A stretch of DNA of 64,000 bases, taken from contig JAEYYR010000001.1 in NCBI GenBank assembly GCA_023428375.1, positions 62,001 through 126,000 on the forward strand, in the 5' to 3' direction. This document shows, in pieces, positions 17,098-25,637 of the stretch; the first letter of the stretch is position 1, and the number at the start of each line of letters is the position of its first letter. Source of the DNA: a bacterium. GTDB lineage: Bacteria > Babelota > Babeliae > Babelales > Babelaceae. The notes beneath the pieces are model-generated. The model ran no database searches, was not told the origin of the DNA, and saw only the letters and a list, made by a program, of their open reading frames with translations. Position numbers and translations under genes: made by a program.

Positions 17098-17937
17098 TTA
17101 TGACCGTCCATTACCAGGCCAGAACTCAAATGGAAATGCGTAATATAATTGCTCAAGATCACAACACGGTGGAGCTTCACCACCCATTTTCAACGCTTGT
17201 TCGATTGACGTTGCAATTTGAACCGCTTCACGCTGAGTTCCCAAATAATAATCATAATACTTGAAAACTGCCTCATGCTCAGTCATCCGCAACCATCGCG
17301 CAGGGATCCCGAATGCTTCAGCAACAATAATCGCATGTAACGAACTTGCAATAACCAATTTGCTATCCAATATTTTTTCGATTACCACATTCCATGGATC
17401 GGTAGGATAGACAACGTTTGGGTTTAATGTTTTTAAAAATAATTTTTGTTCAGAATAATGGGGAATAATAAGGTATTCATATTTTGGATGAGATTTTTTC
17501 TTAAATTCTGGAAACAGGAGTGGCAATAAGAGCGCCGGATCACCATAAATTTCTGGAACTTCTATATTAAAATGTTTTATCAAAAAATCTCGTGTTAATG
17601 GTCCACGAACCGAGCGAACATCAAGTTTTTTAAATTTATAATGCTGCAGCCCCATCCATTTTCCATTAACGCCAGATCCCCAGACAACATCATTGTCACG
17701 AGCAAAAGTCATAATGGAGCCTACAGCTAAAAGTTTTGGTGAGTTTTTGCCAAAACCAAACTGATATACTTCAATTGGCGCATTAACCATGCGTTCAACA
17801 ATCTTTAATGAAAGAAAATCACCAAAATTAACAAATTTATCATTCCAATAATATAACGGCAATCCTGATTGCGCATGTAAAATTATCGCTGTATTAGTTA
17901 ATAAAAAGATAATACGTACGAGAAAGCATATAAGCAT
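17098..17937 (-). CDS. Exported polysaccharide pyruvyl transferase family protein
   Basis: 279 aa. Same blocks in the same order as the neighbour at 16221 (FGDFLSLKIVERM, VWGSG, VRGPLTR, YGDPALL, SSLHAIIVAEAFGIPARWL), with high visible similarity along the whole length, so the pair arose by duplication. In the SLHG motif the Gly is Ala. A hydrophobic leader (residues 1-22) predicts export. GGGT lies just before the ATG. Substrate unknown. Confidence 0.85.
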   Translation of the reverse strand: MLICFLVRIIFLLTNTAIILHAQSGLPLYYWNDKFVNFGDFLSLKIVERMVNAPIEVYQFGFGKNSPKLLAVGSIMTFARDNDVVWGSGVNGKWMGLQHYKFKKLDVRSVRGPLTRDFLIKHFNIEVPEIYGDPALLLPLLFPEFKKKSHPKYEYLIIPHYSEQKLFLKTLNPNVVYPTDPWNVVIEKILDSKLVIASSLHAIIVAEAFGIPARWLRMTEHEAVFKYYDYYLGTQREAVQIATSIEQALKMGGEAPPCCDLEQLYYAFPFEFWPGNGRS

Positions 17938-18030
17938 ATATACCCTTGGATTAATTAACCCTTCCTAACCCGTACTTACTCTGGCACAATTCAATACCTC
18001 TTTTAAAGACATCACATAAAAATCGGTAAC

Positions 18031-18876
18031 TTACCCTATATGATGCTGTTTTGCATGCGCAATAAGTGCAGGATCTTTTTCATTATGTTTTCGCAAGATA
18101 AAATATTTTTGCAATGCAAAATATAATATATGAATACGTAATTTAAGTTTTAAAGCTTGAATACTAAATAAGGCCTGATCGTGACGTGCTGCACCAAAAC
18201 CTCCCGGTGATGATCCATCATCTTCAAAATTTCTAATATCTTTAGCAAGCTTATAAATCGGAATAACATATGAATCAAGCATTTGACGGGTCAGCCCTTG
18301 AATACCGCCCGATATACCTAGATTTTTTAAAATTTTTTTGTCAGACAATTTGGAAATTTCAAACAATCGTTTGACGCGTTTTGTAACCATTGGTTCAACT
18401 TCATGACCGCAATCAAACAAACAATATCCATTTTTAATAAGTGTTATAAAAATCCCATCCAAAGCACTGGTGATTTCCACACCGGAATCTATATATAACA
18501 CATACGGAAACTTCTGTAATGCTTGATACAATACTACAGGCTTCCAAGAATACCACCCACGCGCAACGCGGCCATCAGGACGTACAATAAATTTGGTAGT
18601 CACATAAGGATTCACTCGTTCAATAGGATAAACTACAACAGATGGCATGGCTGAAAGTACATCAATTTCATCTTTAGTTAAACCCAAATCATAAACAGCA
18701 ATTTCTTCAACCTTATTGGGATTATATTTATGGATTGAATTAATTAAAATAAGTAACCAAGGAAAATGTTCAGTGTCTGATGCAGTAGCAAAATACATAG
18801 GATCATTAAAAATGGGTTGCCCCAATGCATTAATTGATATCATTTGTAACGTGCATAACAAATAAAGTAATTTCAT
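18031..18876 (-). CDS. Exported glycosyltransferase-like protein (DUF1647/GT8-like)
   Basis: 281 aa. The layout is that of GT-A-like transferases: FATASDTEHFPWLLILINSI at the N-terminus, a VYDLGLT strand, WYSWKPVVLYQAL, then YVLYIDSG as a probable donor/metal-binding strand and a late RHDQALFSIQALKL helix. Closest remembered pattern is DUF1647. The ATG at 18876 was chosen because it gives the signal peptide MKLLYLLCTLQM and has GGGAT upstream. First gene of the five-gene cluster. Confidence 0.65.
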   Translation of the reverse strand: MKLLYLLCTLQMISINALGQPIFNDPMYFATASDTEHFPWLLILINSIHKYNPNKVEEIAVYDLGLTKDEIDVLSAMPSVVVYPIERVNPYVTTKFIVRPDGRVARGWYSWKPVVLYQALQKFPYVLYIDSGVEITSALDGIFITLIKNGYCLFDCGHEVEPMVTKRVKRLFEISKLSDKKILKNLGISGGIQGLTRQMLDSYVIPIYKLAKDIRNFEDDGSSPGGFGAARHDQALFSIQALKLKLRIHILYFALQKYFILRKHNEKDPALIAHAKQHHIG

Positions 18877-18971
18877 ATAATCATCCCGCTTCTTATGAAC
18901 TACCATATAATAAGCTATTAAAAATGATAGAGAATTGATGTACAGTGATGGCTATAACAAAAGGAGTTTGT

Positions 18972-19604
18972 ATGAACAACGGTATTAAAACAATTTGCAG
19001 CGCTTTGCTGTTCTTTACCATGCTGCATGGTTCCGATCAAATAGAATTGAGCGCACAAGAACTTGCTAGATTAGGAAAAAATGTTGATGGAATTCTCAAT
19101 AACTTTCCGTCAGTGCTCAATTCATTATATGACACTCAAAAATTTCCTGAAGAATTAAAAAAATTCAAAGAAAATATGCCGAGCGGTTATTATCCTTTAA
19201 GCAACTGTATCAAAGAAATGATGCGTGCACATATGTGGTATGAAATAGCTACATTAAAAACATGGCAAAAGACCATCTCTGAACGCAGATATTTCAAAAA
19301 TTATAACTGTAATTTCAAGTCTTTAACCTTTGCAATGACATGTTTTCTTATTGCTGATTATTTATATAAAAATACAGATTTAAGCTTACAACCATACGAA
19401 CGACTAAATACCGAAATCTTAAAATTTGTATGTATTCCAGTCTTTTTTGGCTTAGGTTCTTTAGCATTGCACGATGGATTTCGTCCGTCAGATAAAATGG
19501 TAAAACGTATTACTGCATTAAATAAAAATTATTCACTTCTATCACATAGTCCAGAATCATTATACAAACAAGTACGTGATCAAAAATTTAATGGGGAACA
19601 ATAA
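18972..19604 (+). CDS. Predicted secreted protein with a central membrane segment
   Basis: 210 aa. Starts at the ATG with AAAGGAG upstream and the leader MNNGIKTICSALLFFTMLHG. Soluble helical first half, then two hydrophobic stretches (FAMTCFLIADYLY and FVCIPVFFGLGSLAL). The next ATG overlaps its stop by one base (TAATG), so the two genes are translationally coupled. Not recognised. Confidence 0.7.
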   Translation: MNNGIKTICSALLFFTMLHGSDQIELSAQELARLGKNVDGILNNFPSVLNSLYDTQKFPEELKKFKENMPSGYYPLSNCIKEMMRAHMWYEIATLKTWQKTISERRYFKNYNCNFKSLTFAMTCFLIADYLYKNTDLSLQPYERLNTEILKFVCIPVFFGLGSLALHDGFRPSDKMVKRITALNKNYSLLSHSPESLYKQVRDQKFNGEQ

Positions 19605-20140
19605 TGAATGCGTATATATCATTCCAAATAGTATCGCTGTTATTAATTTTATCCTTAGACGCGTACGATCAAAAGACTACAATAACCCCTGGGCTTTTGC
19701 ACCTATTAAAAAAGGTACCAGAAACCAAATGGGGGAAAAATATACTTGAAGGAAATGAAAATTACAAAGGCATTAAAGCTGAGGCTTTTGGCCACCAAAC
19801 CCATGATATAACCTACCATGTATATTTAACTTCAGTCAGTATTGATAAACTACCGATCGAAAAATTGAACTTCTATTTTCATCGCTATCAATCCAAAATG
19901 AAAAGACCTACATTAACAACAAATATTTGGTTAGAAGATGCCGAAGCTATCAAGAAATTTGAATCGTGTTATGGAATATCACAAAAGCATGATGATAACG
20001 AGACTGCCGCAGATTTTAAAGCAAGCTTAATAGATTACGCAACAACATGTTCGTATTGGGATACATCAACTGGTAGAAGATACACCCTTTTAACCACTCT
20101 GCCCCTTATTAAATTCAAGAAAGAACTAGAAATACATTAA
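19604..20140 (+). CDS. Predicted secreted protein, unknown family
   Basis: 178 aa with a leader of about 17 residues (ISFQIVSLLLILSLDAYD) and a soluble mixed alpha/beta remainder. Coupled by a 1-base overlap to the gene before it. A hairpin at 20166-20190 follows. Not recognised. Confidence 0.65.
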   Translation: MNAYISFQIVSLLLILSLDAYDQKTTITPGLLHLLKKVPETKWGKNILEGNENYKGIKAEAFGHQTHDITYHVYLTSVSIDKLPIEKLNFYFHRYQSKMKRPTLTTNIWLEDAEAIKKFESCYGISQKHDDNETAADFKASLIDYATTCSYWDTSTGRRYTLLTTLPLIKFKKELEIH

Positions 20141-20165
20141 TATAAATGTTTACTCATTTATAACA

Positions 20166-20190
20166 GGTTAAAAAAACATATTTTTTAGCC
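20166..20190 (+). terminator. AT-rich hairpin after the two-gene unit
   Basis: GGTTAAAAAA pairs with TTTTTTAGCC (one T-G wobble) around a short loop, 25 bases after the stop. Poor T-tail. It may terminate the unit before the tRNA promoter. Confidence 0.4.
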
Positions 20191-20198
20191 TAAAAGTT

Positions 20199-20227
20199 TT
20201 GACATTTTTAATATTGAACGCTAAAAT
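20199..20227 (+). promoter_or_regulatory. Sigma70-type promoter of the tRNA cluster
   Basis: TTGACA at 20199-20204 and TAAAAT at 20222-20227 with a 17-base spacer, 22 bases before the first tRNA. It is one of the best sigma70-like promoters in the window and agrees with high tRNA demand. Confidence 0.8.
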
Positions 20228-20249
20228 GTAATCATTCTTGTGAATAAAA

Positions 20250-20325
20250 GGGCGTTTAGCTCAGTTGGTAGAGCATCAGTCTTACAAACTGGGGGTCGTA
20301 GGTTCGAGTCCTGCAACGCCCACCA
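20250..20325 (+). tRNA. tRNA-Val (TAC)
   Basis: Acceptor GGGCGTT pairs with AACGCCC, discriminator A and encoded CCA. Anticodon loop CTTACAA gives TAC, read as Val. D-arm TAGCTCAGTTGGTAGAGCA and T-loop TTCGAGT are standard. Confidence 0.96.
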
Positions 20326-20442
20326 TACTTAGTCAAAAGCTTGGTATGACTCCCCCCGCAACTTACATATATTTAATAAAATGGGGTTGCAATTATAGGT
20401 AAACATGCCTATAGTATTCACAGACAAAATTTTGAAATTTCT

Positions 20443-20518
20443 TCCTCGGTAGCTCAGTTGGTAGAGCACACGACTGTTAATCGTTAGGTCGCTGGTTCGA
20501 GTCCAGCCCGGGGAGCCA
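20443..20518 (+). tRNA. tRNA-Asn (GTT)
   Basis: Acceptor TCCTCGG with CCGGGGA (one T-G pair), discriminator G, encoded CCA. Anticodon loop CTGTTAA gives GTT. About 118 bases after tRNA-Val in the same unit. Confidence 0.96.
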
Positions 20519-20530
20519 CTAAAATTTAGT

Positions 20531-20607
20531 GGAGCTATAGCTCAGTTGGTTAGAGCGTCCGCCTGTCACGCGGAAGGTCGCGAGTTCGAGTCTCGTTAGC
20601 TCCGCCA
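20531..20607 (+). tRNA. tRNA-Asp (GTC)
   Basis: Acceptor GGAGCTA with TAGCTCC, discriminator G, encoded CCA. Anticodon loop CTGTCAC gives GTC. Twelve bases after tRNA-Asn and followed directly by a terminator. Confidence 0.96.
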
Positions 20608-20615
20608 TTAAAATT

Positions 20616-20642
20616 AAGCCACCCTTATACGGTGGCTTTTTT
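20616..20642 (+). terminator. Terminator of the tRNA cluster
   Basis: AAGCCACC at 20616-20623 pairs with GGTGGCTT at 20631-20638, followed by T6. The GCCAC stem recurs at 20900 and 21527. Confidence 0.9.
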
Positions 20643-20719
20643 CATGTGTAAAAAACGAATCCAATTGAAATTATCCAGTTCTTTACTGTATACTTATAGT
20701 GATAAAGAAAGGGACAACT

Positions 20720-20845
20720 ATGGCACACGTAAATTGCAATTGCTGCAACCACGATGAAATGCAAACAAATCACCAAGTTAATTCTGAAGAATATGGTGAA
20801 TTTACCTCTAAAACAGATAACGTAAACCAACCTGTATTATTCTAA
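20720..20845 (+). CDS. 41-residue Cys-rich peptide
   Basis: A short reading frame with GGGA seven bases before its ATG. The product begins MAHVNCNCCNHDEMQ and ends PVLF; three cysteines and two histidines lie in the first 11 residues, suggesting metal binding. It has no signal peptide. It sits alone between the tRNA terminator and the next terminator at 20900, which supports an independent transcript. No family recognised, so the gene call rests on the ribosome-binding site and context. Confidence 0.5.
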   Translation: MAHVNCNCCNHDEMQTNHQVNSEEYGEFTSKTDNVNQPVLF

Positions 20846-20899
20846 ATTAGCCTATTATAACCCTTTTGGGTTCAATAATAGGTCTCTGATAAAAAAATT

Positions 20900-20924
20900 A
20901 AGCCACTCAAAAAGTGGCTTTTTT
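20900..20924 (+). terminator. Terminator after the 41-residue gene
   Basis: AAGCCACT at 20900-20907 pairs with AGTGGCTT at 20913-20920, followed by T6. A second imperfect hairpin (CCTATTAT...ATAATAGG, 20850-20882) precedes it. Confidence 0.88.
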
Positions 20925-21047
20925 GCACCCAATTATCGCAAATAACTAAACTGAATAGTAAAGTTTTTTAAGTCTTTCAAAATTTATCCCACCCTCTCAC
21001 CCATATATCCCTTAACTATTGCAAATTGTGTTTTTAATATTGATACA

Positions 21048-21081
21048 CTAATACAAACCGAAGTGGTTTCGGTTGTATTAG
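21048..21081 (+). promoter_or_regulatory. 14-bp inverted repeat directly before the ribosome-binding site
   Basis: CTAATACAAACCGAA at 21048-21062 is mirrored by TTCGGTTGTATTAG at 21068-21081 with one bulged A. The GGGGG ribosome-binding site follows at once and the ATG is at 21091. A possible promoter (TTGCAA at 21019, TGATAC at 21041) would start transcription inside the left arm. It could be an operator or a 5' mRNA hairpin. Confidence 0.6.
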
Positions 21082-21090
21082 GGGGATCGT

Positions 21091-21519
21091 ATGAAAAAAT
21101 TATTAGGAGCATTAGCTCTTTCACTTGCAATCTTTGTGGCACCAATCCACGCTGCAAAAGAAGAAACAACTACTGCAGTAAAAGAAAGAAAAACTGCAGC
21201 TGCAAGAAGAAAAGCGGCTGAAAAGAAAGCTGAAGCAAGAAGAAAAATTGAAAGAAAAAAACAAGATGCTAAAGAGCGCGCAAAAGCTCGCAAAGAAGCC
21301 CGTACAAGAACAAAAAGCGTAGAAAAAGAACCAGCAAGAACACAAAGAACAAAACCTGCACCACGCCGCACAACCGAAGTTCATAGAACCGTTGGTAGCG
21401 ATAAAGTTGTAGGTCATACTGAAGAAGGCCGTGATATTTATGAAGGCCCACGTGGTGGACATTACTATCTCACCGAATCAGGCAATAAAGAATACGTAAA
21501 AACCGTATTTGCTCGATAA
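21091..21519 (+). CDS. Secreted Lys/Arg/Ala-rich protein with PBCV basic-adaptor-like C-terminus
   Basis: 142 aa in three parts. Residues 1-22 are a signal peptide ending in HAA. Residues 23-105 are a low-complexity basic helix with repeated KAAEKKAEARRK-type units, Ala, Arg, Lys and Glu almost exclusively. The last 35 residues (HTEEGRDIYEGPRGGHYYL, then NKEYV) resemble the PBCV-specific basic adaptor domain, a small domain known from chlorella viruses and scattered bacteria. Strong GGGGG ribosome-binding site. It may bind nucleic acid or an acidic surface polymer after export. Confidence 0.7.
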   Translation: MKKLLGALALSLAIFVAPIHAAKEETTTAVKERKTAAARRKAAEKKAEARRKIERKKQDAKERAKARKEARTRTKSVEKEPARTQRTKPAPRRTTEVHRTVGSDKVVGHTEEGRDIYEGPRGGHYYLTESGNKEYVKTVFAR

Positions 21520-21526
21520 AAAATAA

Positions 21527-21549
21527 AGCCACCCCGCAATGGGGTGGCT
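21527..21549 (-). terminator. Shared hairpin; minus-strand terminator of the Sel1 gene
   Basis: AGCCACCCC at 21527-21535 pairs with GGGGTGGCT at 21541-21549. On the minus strand it is followed by TTTATTTTTT, a good tail for the Sel1 gene that ends at 21596. On the plus strand the tail is poor, yet it also follows the 21091 gene. Confidence 0.8.
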
Positions 21550-21595
21550 CATCTTCAATTAAAACCTTATTCATTCTTCAGTGCAGTAAAATTAA

Positions 21596-23551
21596 TCAAC
21601 TGTTGTTATCACAGATATCATTGCGCTGGGATAATGGTCTTAATAATCTATGATATACATACGCATCGTTATTTTTTTGACCGAAAGTATATTCTGCTCG
21701 AGTAAGTATTTCATGTCCCGTCTTAATATCTTTTCGAACCACCGAAGCCACCAACTGGTCTTCTACTGAATCTCTTGAGGACTTCATAAACGGTACATAT
21801 TCACCAGTATATTGGATAACATAATCAAGCATTTCGGCAAAACTATGATCATAGGCTACTGAGTGATTAACATAACTACCAGTAAGACCTTGACGTTCAA
21901 ATATCCTTGGATGAAAGGTTAAAGCTTTTATTTCTGTAAAATCACGATTAGGGAATGTATCACCCTTTACAATAAGCTCTTCATCTCTCTTTGAATCATG
22001 AATAACAAATGTGCAGTTATTCGCATCAATATTCTCAACATAACTTTCATCAGAGGTTTTAAAATACTTATTCCATTTATTCACATTCACCAAAAATGGA
22101 TTTGATTCATTTTTGGTTATTTCTTCGTCTACCGATGATTGGGATGAAACGTTGGAAATTTCCGACTGCTGATTATTAACCGACTTCTTCTTTTTCTTTT
22201 TACGCGTTGGTCCACATAATTCTTTAATAATACGATTTTGTTGTTGTTCACGAAATTTCTTAACGATTGGAAACAAATCCTCCGTCAAAAAATATACATT
22301 ATCCTCCATCTTTTCAGCAGCATCTAAGAGTGCCAATCCGGCAGTGATGTCCGCTTTTACCCCTCCTAATCCAAGAAGATGTATATACCCTCGTGCTACC
22401 TGTAAAGCACGCGTGGGGTCGTATTTGGTGTTTTTTTCTATAATTTGTCCAAAATAGTGCTTAGCTTTTTCTCTATTCTTATCAACACCAAAACCATAAT
22501 GATATGCTATTGCTATTTGAAGTTGTGATAATGGACTTTCTCCAGATAATTTTTCCATGTAAGTAACTGCTTCTGCAATAGCTCCTTCTGCAAATAATGC
22601 TGATCCATATAAATAGGCACAGCCGATGTTAGATGAAGCAAATTGAAGAATGTCAGCTTTAGCTTTATTACGATCACCTTTTATTCTATTTGTTAGAACT
22701 AAGCGGGCCCTATAGAGCGATGTATTTTTTGATTTGTCGTAATATTGCAAAGCTTTTGAAATATTTGGAGACATCTTATTGTATCCATACTCATGTAAAT
22801 ATCCCATGAGCCTATACACCCCGTCTCTTTTTGGGTGATCCAGTGTAAATAAGGGGGACTTAAGAATTTTTGATAGATACTTAAAAGCTTCTCCACGCAA
22901 TTCAACATCCGACCAATAGGACTCACAGAGAGTAGATGCTATATTATATGAAGCATCAATATCTCCTTCGTCAGCTAATTTCTCAAATAGAGAGAATGCG
23001 TTTGCTCGTTCATCTGATAGTGGAGAGACCAATAAAAATTTAGCGTATTTTGTGCAAATTATAGGATACCATTTTGTAAAATCAAGAACTGATTTATGTG
23101 TCATTAAATATTGATGGGCATTACTGTAATAGTGCTTTGCATGTTTTCGTTCTTTTCTTACTGAGCAAAAATCTGCTATATCAAGTAATTGAGACAAAGA
23201 TAATGCATCTGCACCATGTTCCGCATATAACAAAAGAGTATCAATATTTTTCTTTTTCAAGGCAACGTCTACCAAATAGGCAAATCCTTTAGGCCCACTT
23301 GAAATCGCATAATTCAACAACCATTTTTCCGCTTGATCATAATTTATTTCTTTATTAGGGCCTGTACCATGAAAAAATGACCAACCCAAACAAAATAATG
23401 AATTGGCGTCTTTTTCTTCCGCCATTTTTAGATGATTTTTAAATTCTGGAAGAGCAAGTTGAATTGGTTCAATTTTTCTGCAATCAAAACATTCTTCCGC
23501 TGCTTGAGACAAGACACAGAGCAAAACTATCAGTGAATACGCAATTTTCAT
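21596..23551 (-). CDS. Secreted Sel1-like repeat protein
   Basis: 651 aa. Signal peptide MKIAYSLIVLLCVLSQAAEE. Residues about 40-430 hold Sel1/TPR-type helical repeats, e.g. LFCLGWSFFHGTGPNKEINYDQA and AIAYHYGFGVDKNREKAKHYFG (parts of longer units), a protein-interaction solenoid common in exported bacterial proteins. A KKKKKK stretch near 450 and a Ser-rich linker lead to a C-terminal region of about 180 residues with no recognised fold. It ends with TGA. GGAAA lies before the ATG. Single gene. Confidence 0.8.
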   Translation of the reverse strand: MKIAYSLIVLLCVLSQAAEECFDCRKIEPIQLALPEFKNHLKMAEEKDANSLFCLGWSFFHGTGPNKEINYDQAEKWLLNYAISSGPKGFAYLVDVALKKKNIDTLLLYAEHGADALSLSQLLDIADFCSVRKERKHAKHYYSNAHQYLMTHKSVLDFTKWYPIICTKYAKFLLVSPLSDERANAFSLFEKLADEGDIDASYNIASTLCESYWSDVELRGEAFKYLSKILKSPLFTLDHPKRDGVYRLMGYLHEYGYNKMSPNISKALQYYDKSKNTSLYRARLVLTNRIKGDRNKAKADILQFASSNIGCAYLYGSALFAEGAIAEAVTYMEKLSGESPLSQLQIAIAYHYGFGVDKNREKAKHYFGQIIEKNTKYDPTRALQVARGYIHLLGLGGVKADITAGLALLDAAEKMEDNVYFLTEDLFPIVKKFREQQQNRIIKELCGPTRKKKKKKSVNNQQSEISNVSSQSSVDEEITKNESNPFLVNVNKWNKYFKTSDESYVENIDANNCTFVIHDSKRDEELIVKGDTFPNRDFTEIKALTFHPRIFERQGLTGSYVNHSVAYDHSFAEMLDYVIQYTGEYVPFMKSSRDSVEDQLVASVVRKDIKTGHEILTRAEYTFGQKNNDAYVYHRLLRPLSQRNDICDNNS

Positions 23552-23726
23552 AAATTTCCATTGTAGATATTTTTATCAATTCAATCATTGTAATTATAAA
23601 AGCAATAATTTCTATTGCAACATTAAACAAAAAAACAGTAATTATATAAGCAATCATAAATGGCATGACATTTGACAAATGCTTCATTGATTATAAAAAT
23701 AAAATTATATTCGCTAGGGAAAACTC

Positions 23727-24707
23727 ATGAAAAAATTATTAATATTAACTCTCATCAGCAGTTTTCAATCATATTCATATGATGATTCAAAGGTAATAAA
23801 CCACTTGATTGTTAATCCAGTCCAAGTATTAAACACAAATCAATTAATCAGAAAAGAAATTAAAAAAAATTCATTATATCAACAGTTTTTGCGCGGTGAA
23901 ATTACTCATGATAATCCTTCATATATTGCATTAAGACAAAAATATGAAGAACATGCTCCCTTATTCTTGCTGGGAGAATGCACTAAAGAAGATACTGGTG
24001 AATGCGTATTAAGCCGATTCAAATATCCTTTGTATCGATTAAATTATGAACAAGCTGTAGTGGATGCATTAATTAAAAAAAGTGAATCCAATGAGCTTAT
24101 TGAATATGTAAGCTTTGGCTCTGGAGGATTGTTTCAAGATATAGTCATCCTATCAAAATTTCTGACAAAAAAACCTAATGCCAAAATGCATATTCATTGT
24201 ATCGATACTCAATATTACGCATATGTTACATATCTTCTTCTCATTGGCTGTACCGCTGATATGGAAACACCTGTTGATAGGCTTGATGATGTAATGGAGA
24301 TAATACTCGAAGATGCAAAAGATTCTTTTCCAGGAAAATCAGATTCAGAAATTTGTCAGACCATTAAACAAATCTGTTCAATTAATTTTGAAAAAAACAA
24401 CCAATTTACCCGTTTTATACGGATAAATTTTCCAAATGCTCAGCTTAGCTTCTGTATACATAATTATTATCGCGCATATTTTGCTTACCTTAAAGAACGC
24501 TCTCTGAGATATCCCGACGTAATTACAGCATCAGATATTGAATATAATAACGATACAACAGCTTTAGATGATTACAAAACACTTTGTTTAGAATCACTGC
24601 GATACAAGCACAATGAAAATATATTGCTCTCTAAGGGCAATACTTGCTTAACCAACCTTATCAAATTTTCTGCTCCAGCTCATTTAATACTTGAAAGCAA
24701 TGAATAA
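23727..24707 (+). CDS. Secreted protein with methyltransferase-like Rossmann segment
   Basis: 326 aa with a leader of about 17 residues. Around residue 130 the strand-turn-helix YVSFGSGGLFQDIVILSKFL and the later MHIHCIDTQYYAY resemble motif I and the acidic strand-2 end of a Rossmann methyltransferase. No catalytic motif is certain. GGGA lies before the ATG. If correct, an exported methyltransferase-like protein would have to act where SAM is available, such as the host cell. Confidence 0.6.
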   Translation: MKKLLILTLISSFQSYSYDDSKVINHLIVNPVQVLNTNQLIRKEIKKNSLYQQFLRGEITHDNPSYIALRQKYEEHAPLFLLGECTKEDTGECVLSRFKYPLYRLNYEQAVVDALIKKSESNELIEYVSFGSGGLFQDIVILSKFLTKKPNAKMHIHCIDTQYYAYVTYLLLIGCTADMETPVDRLDDVMEIILEDAKDSFPGKSDSEICQTIKQICSINFEKNNQFTRFIRINFPNAQLSFCIHNYYRAYFAYLKERSLRYPDVITASDIEYNNDTTALDDYKTLCLESLRYKHNENILLSKGNTCLTNLIKFSAPAHLILESNE

Positions 24708-24732
24708 TTTCATGGAGATAATCAAAGTAAAA

Positions 24733-25524
24733 TTATTCTTCAAATAAATGCTTTAAGTATAAATCGGGATTATTTAAGAATTGTTTTGTGATTTTATAAT
24801 GATTTGTATGCTCATATGATATTTTTTCTATTTTATTACCATCACAAGAATAAATAGTTGCATGAGGGTATGCTAATAAAATGGGTGAATGAGTAGCGAT
24901 AATAAACTGACTATGCGGATGCTTACATAATTGATTCATAACCGACAATAATGACAGCTGTCGCTGCGGAGATAAAGCAGCTTCAGGTTCATCAAGTATA
25001 AAAAAACCATTATTACCTAAGCGATTATTAAAAAACGACAAAAAGCTTTCCCCATGCGATTGAGCATGAAGAGATTTTCCGCCATAGGGCGCATATGCCC
25101 TAAAGTCTTCTTTTGCAAGTTGGTCAATATAATTAGCAATATTAAAAAAGCTTTCAGCCCTGAAAAAATAACCATTATGATTACGCGGTTTATAACGCCA
25201 AGATAAAATAAAAGCTTCTGCAAGTTCCTTAGTTCCTTTGTAGGCATTGGAATCTGTGGTTGCAAAATTGATGTTTTTACTTCCGCCTTCAACACCAAAG
25301 CCTGCATTATACGCAAGTGCCTCTAATATTGTGGACTTACCAGTGCCATTCTCGCCGACAAAAAAAGTAACCTGGGTTGGAAATTTAATTTCCTTTAAGT
25401 TTTTTATAATATCCAGAGAAAAAGGATAAGAATTGGGATTGGTGTTATCTGCAAACTTAACGGTTACCTTATTTAATAATGGTCCATCAAAGCGAGAAGA
25501 TGATTGATCTGATGCTATTTTCAT
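24733..25524 (-). CDS. AAA family ATPase (ABC/SMC-like, YbiI-type)
   Basis: 263 aa, cytoplasmic. Walker A GENGTGKST at 57-65, an ABC-like signature around SHGESFLSFF, Walker B with the DEPEAALS D-loop near 175, and a switch histidine in IIATHSPIL. This is the compact predicted-ATPase family with no membrane or coiled-coil part. Role unknown; relatives occur in DNA repair and defence settings, but no partner gene sits next to it. No clear ribosome-binding site. Confidence 0.85.
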   Translation of the reverse strand: MKIASDQSSSRFDGPLLNKVTVKFADNTNPNSYPFSLDIIKNLKEIKFPTQVTFFVGENGTGKSTILEALAYNAGFGVEGGSKNINFATTDSNAYKGTKELAEAFILSWRYKPRNHNGYFFRAESFFNIANYIDQLAKEDFRAYAPYGGKSLHAQSHGESFLSFFNNRLGNNGFFILDEPEAALSPQRQLSLLSVMNQLCKHPHSQFIIATHSPILLAYPHATIYSCDGNKIEKISYEHTNHYKITKQFLNNPDLYLKHLFEE

Positions 25525-25637
25525 ACTTTGTAGTATATCATAGCCGCTAAAAATTATAAAAACTCATTGATTCGCATTGCGATGATTAGAAATTCAATGA
25601 TATACTGACATTGAATGTTTACACATAGGAAAAAACC

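Noticed and set aside
20250..20607. tRNA cluster as an integration site of a mobile element
   Set aside because: No integrase, no repeated tRNA 3' end and no composition shift were seen nearby.
21078..21462. Long minus-strand frames opposite the basic protein gene, rich in Phe, Cys and Ser
   Set aside because: They mirror the Lys/Arg/Ala-rich repeats of the plus-strand gene and have no ribosome-binding site or family match.
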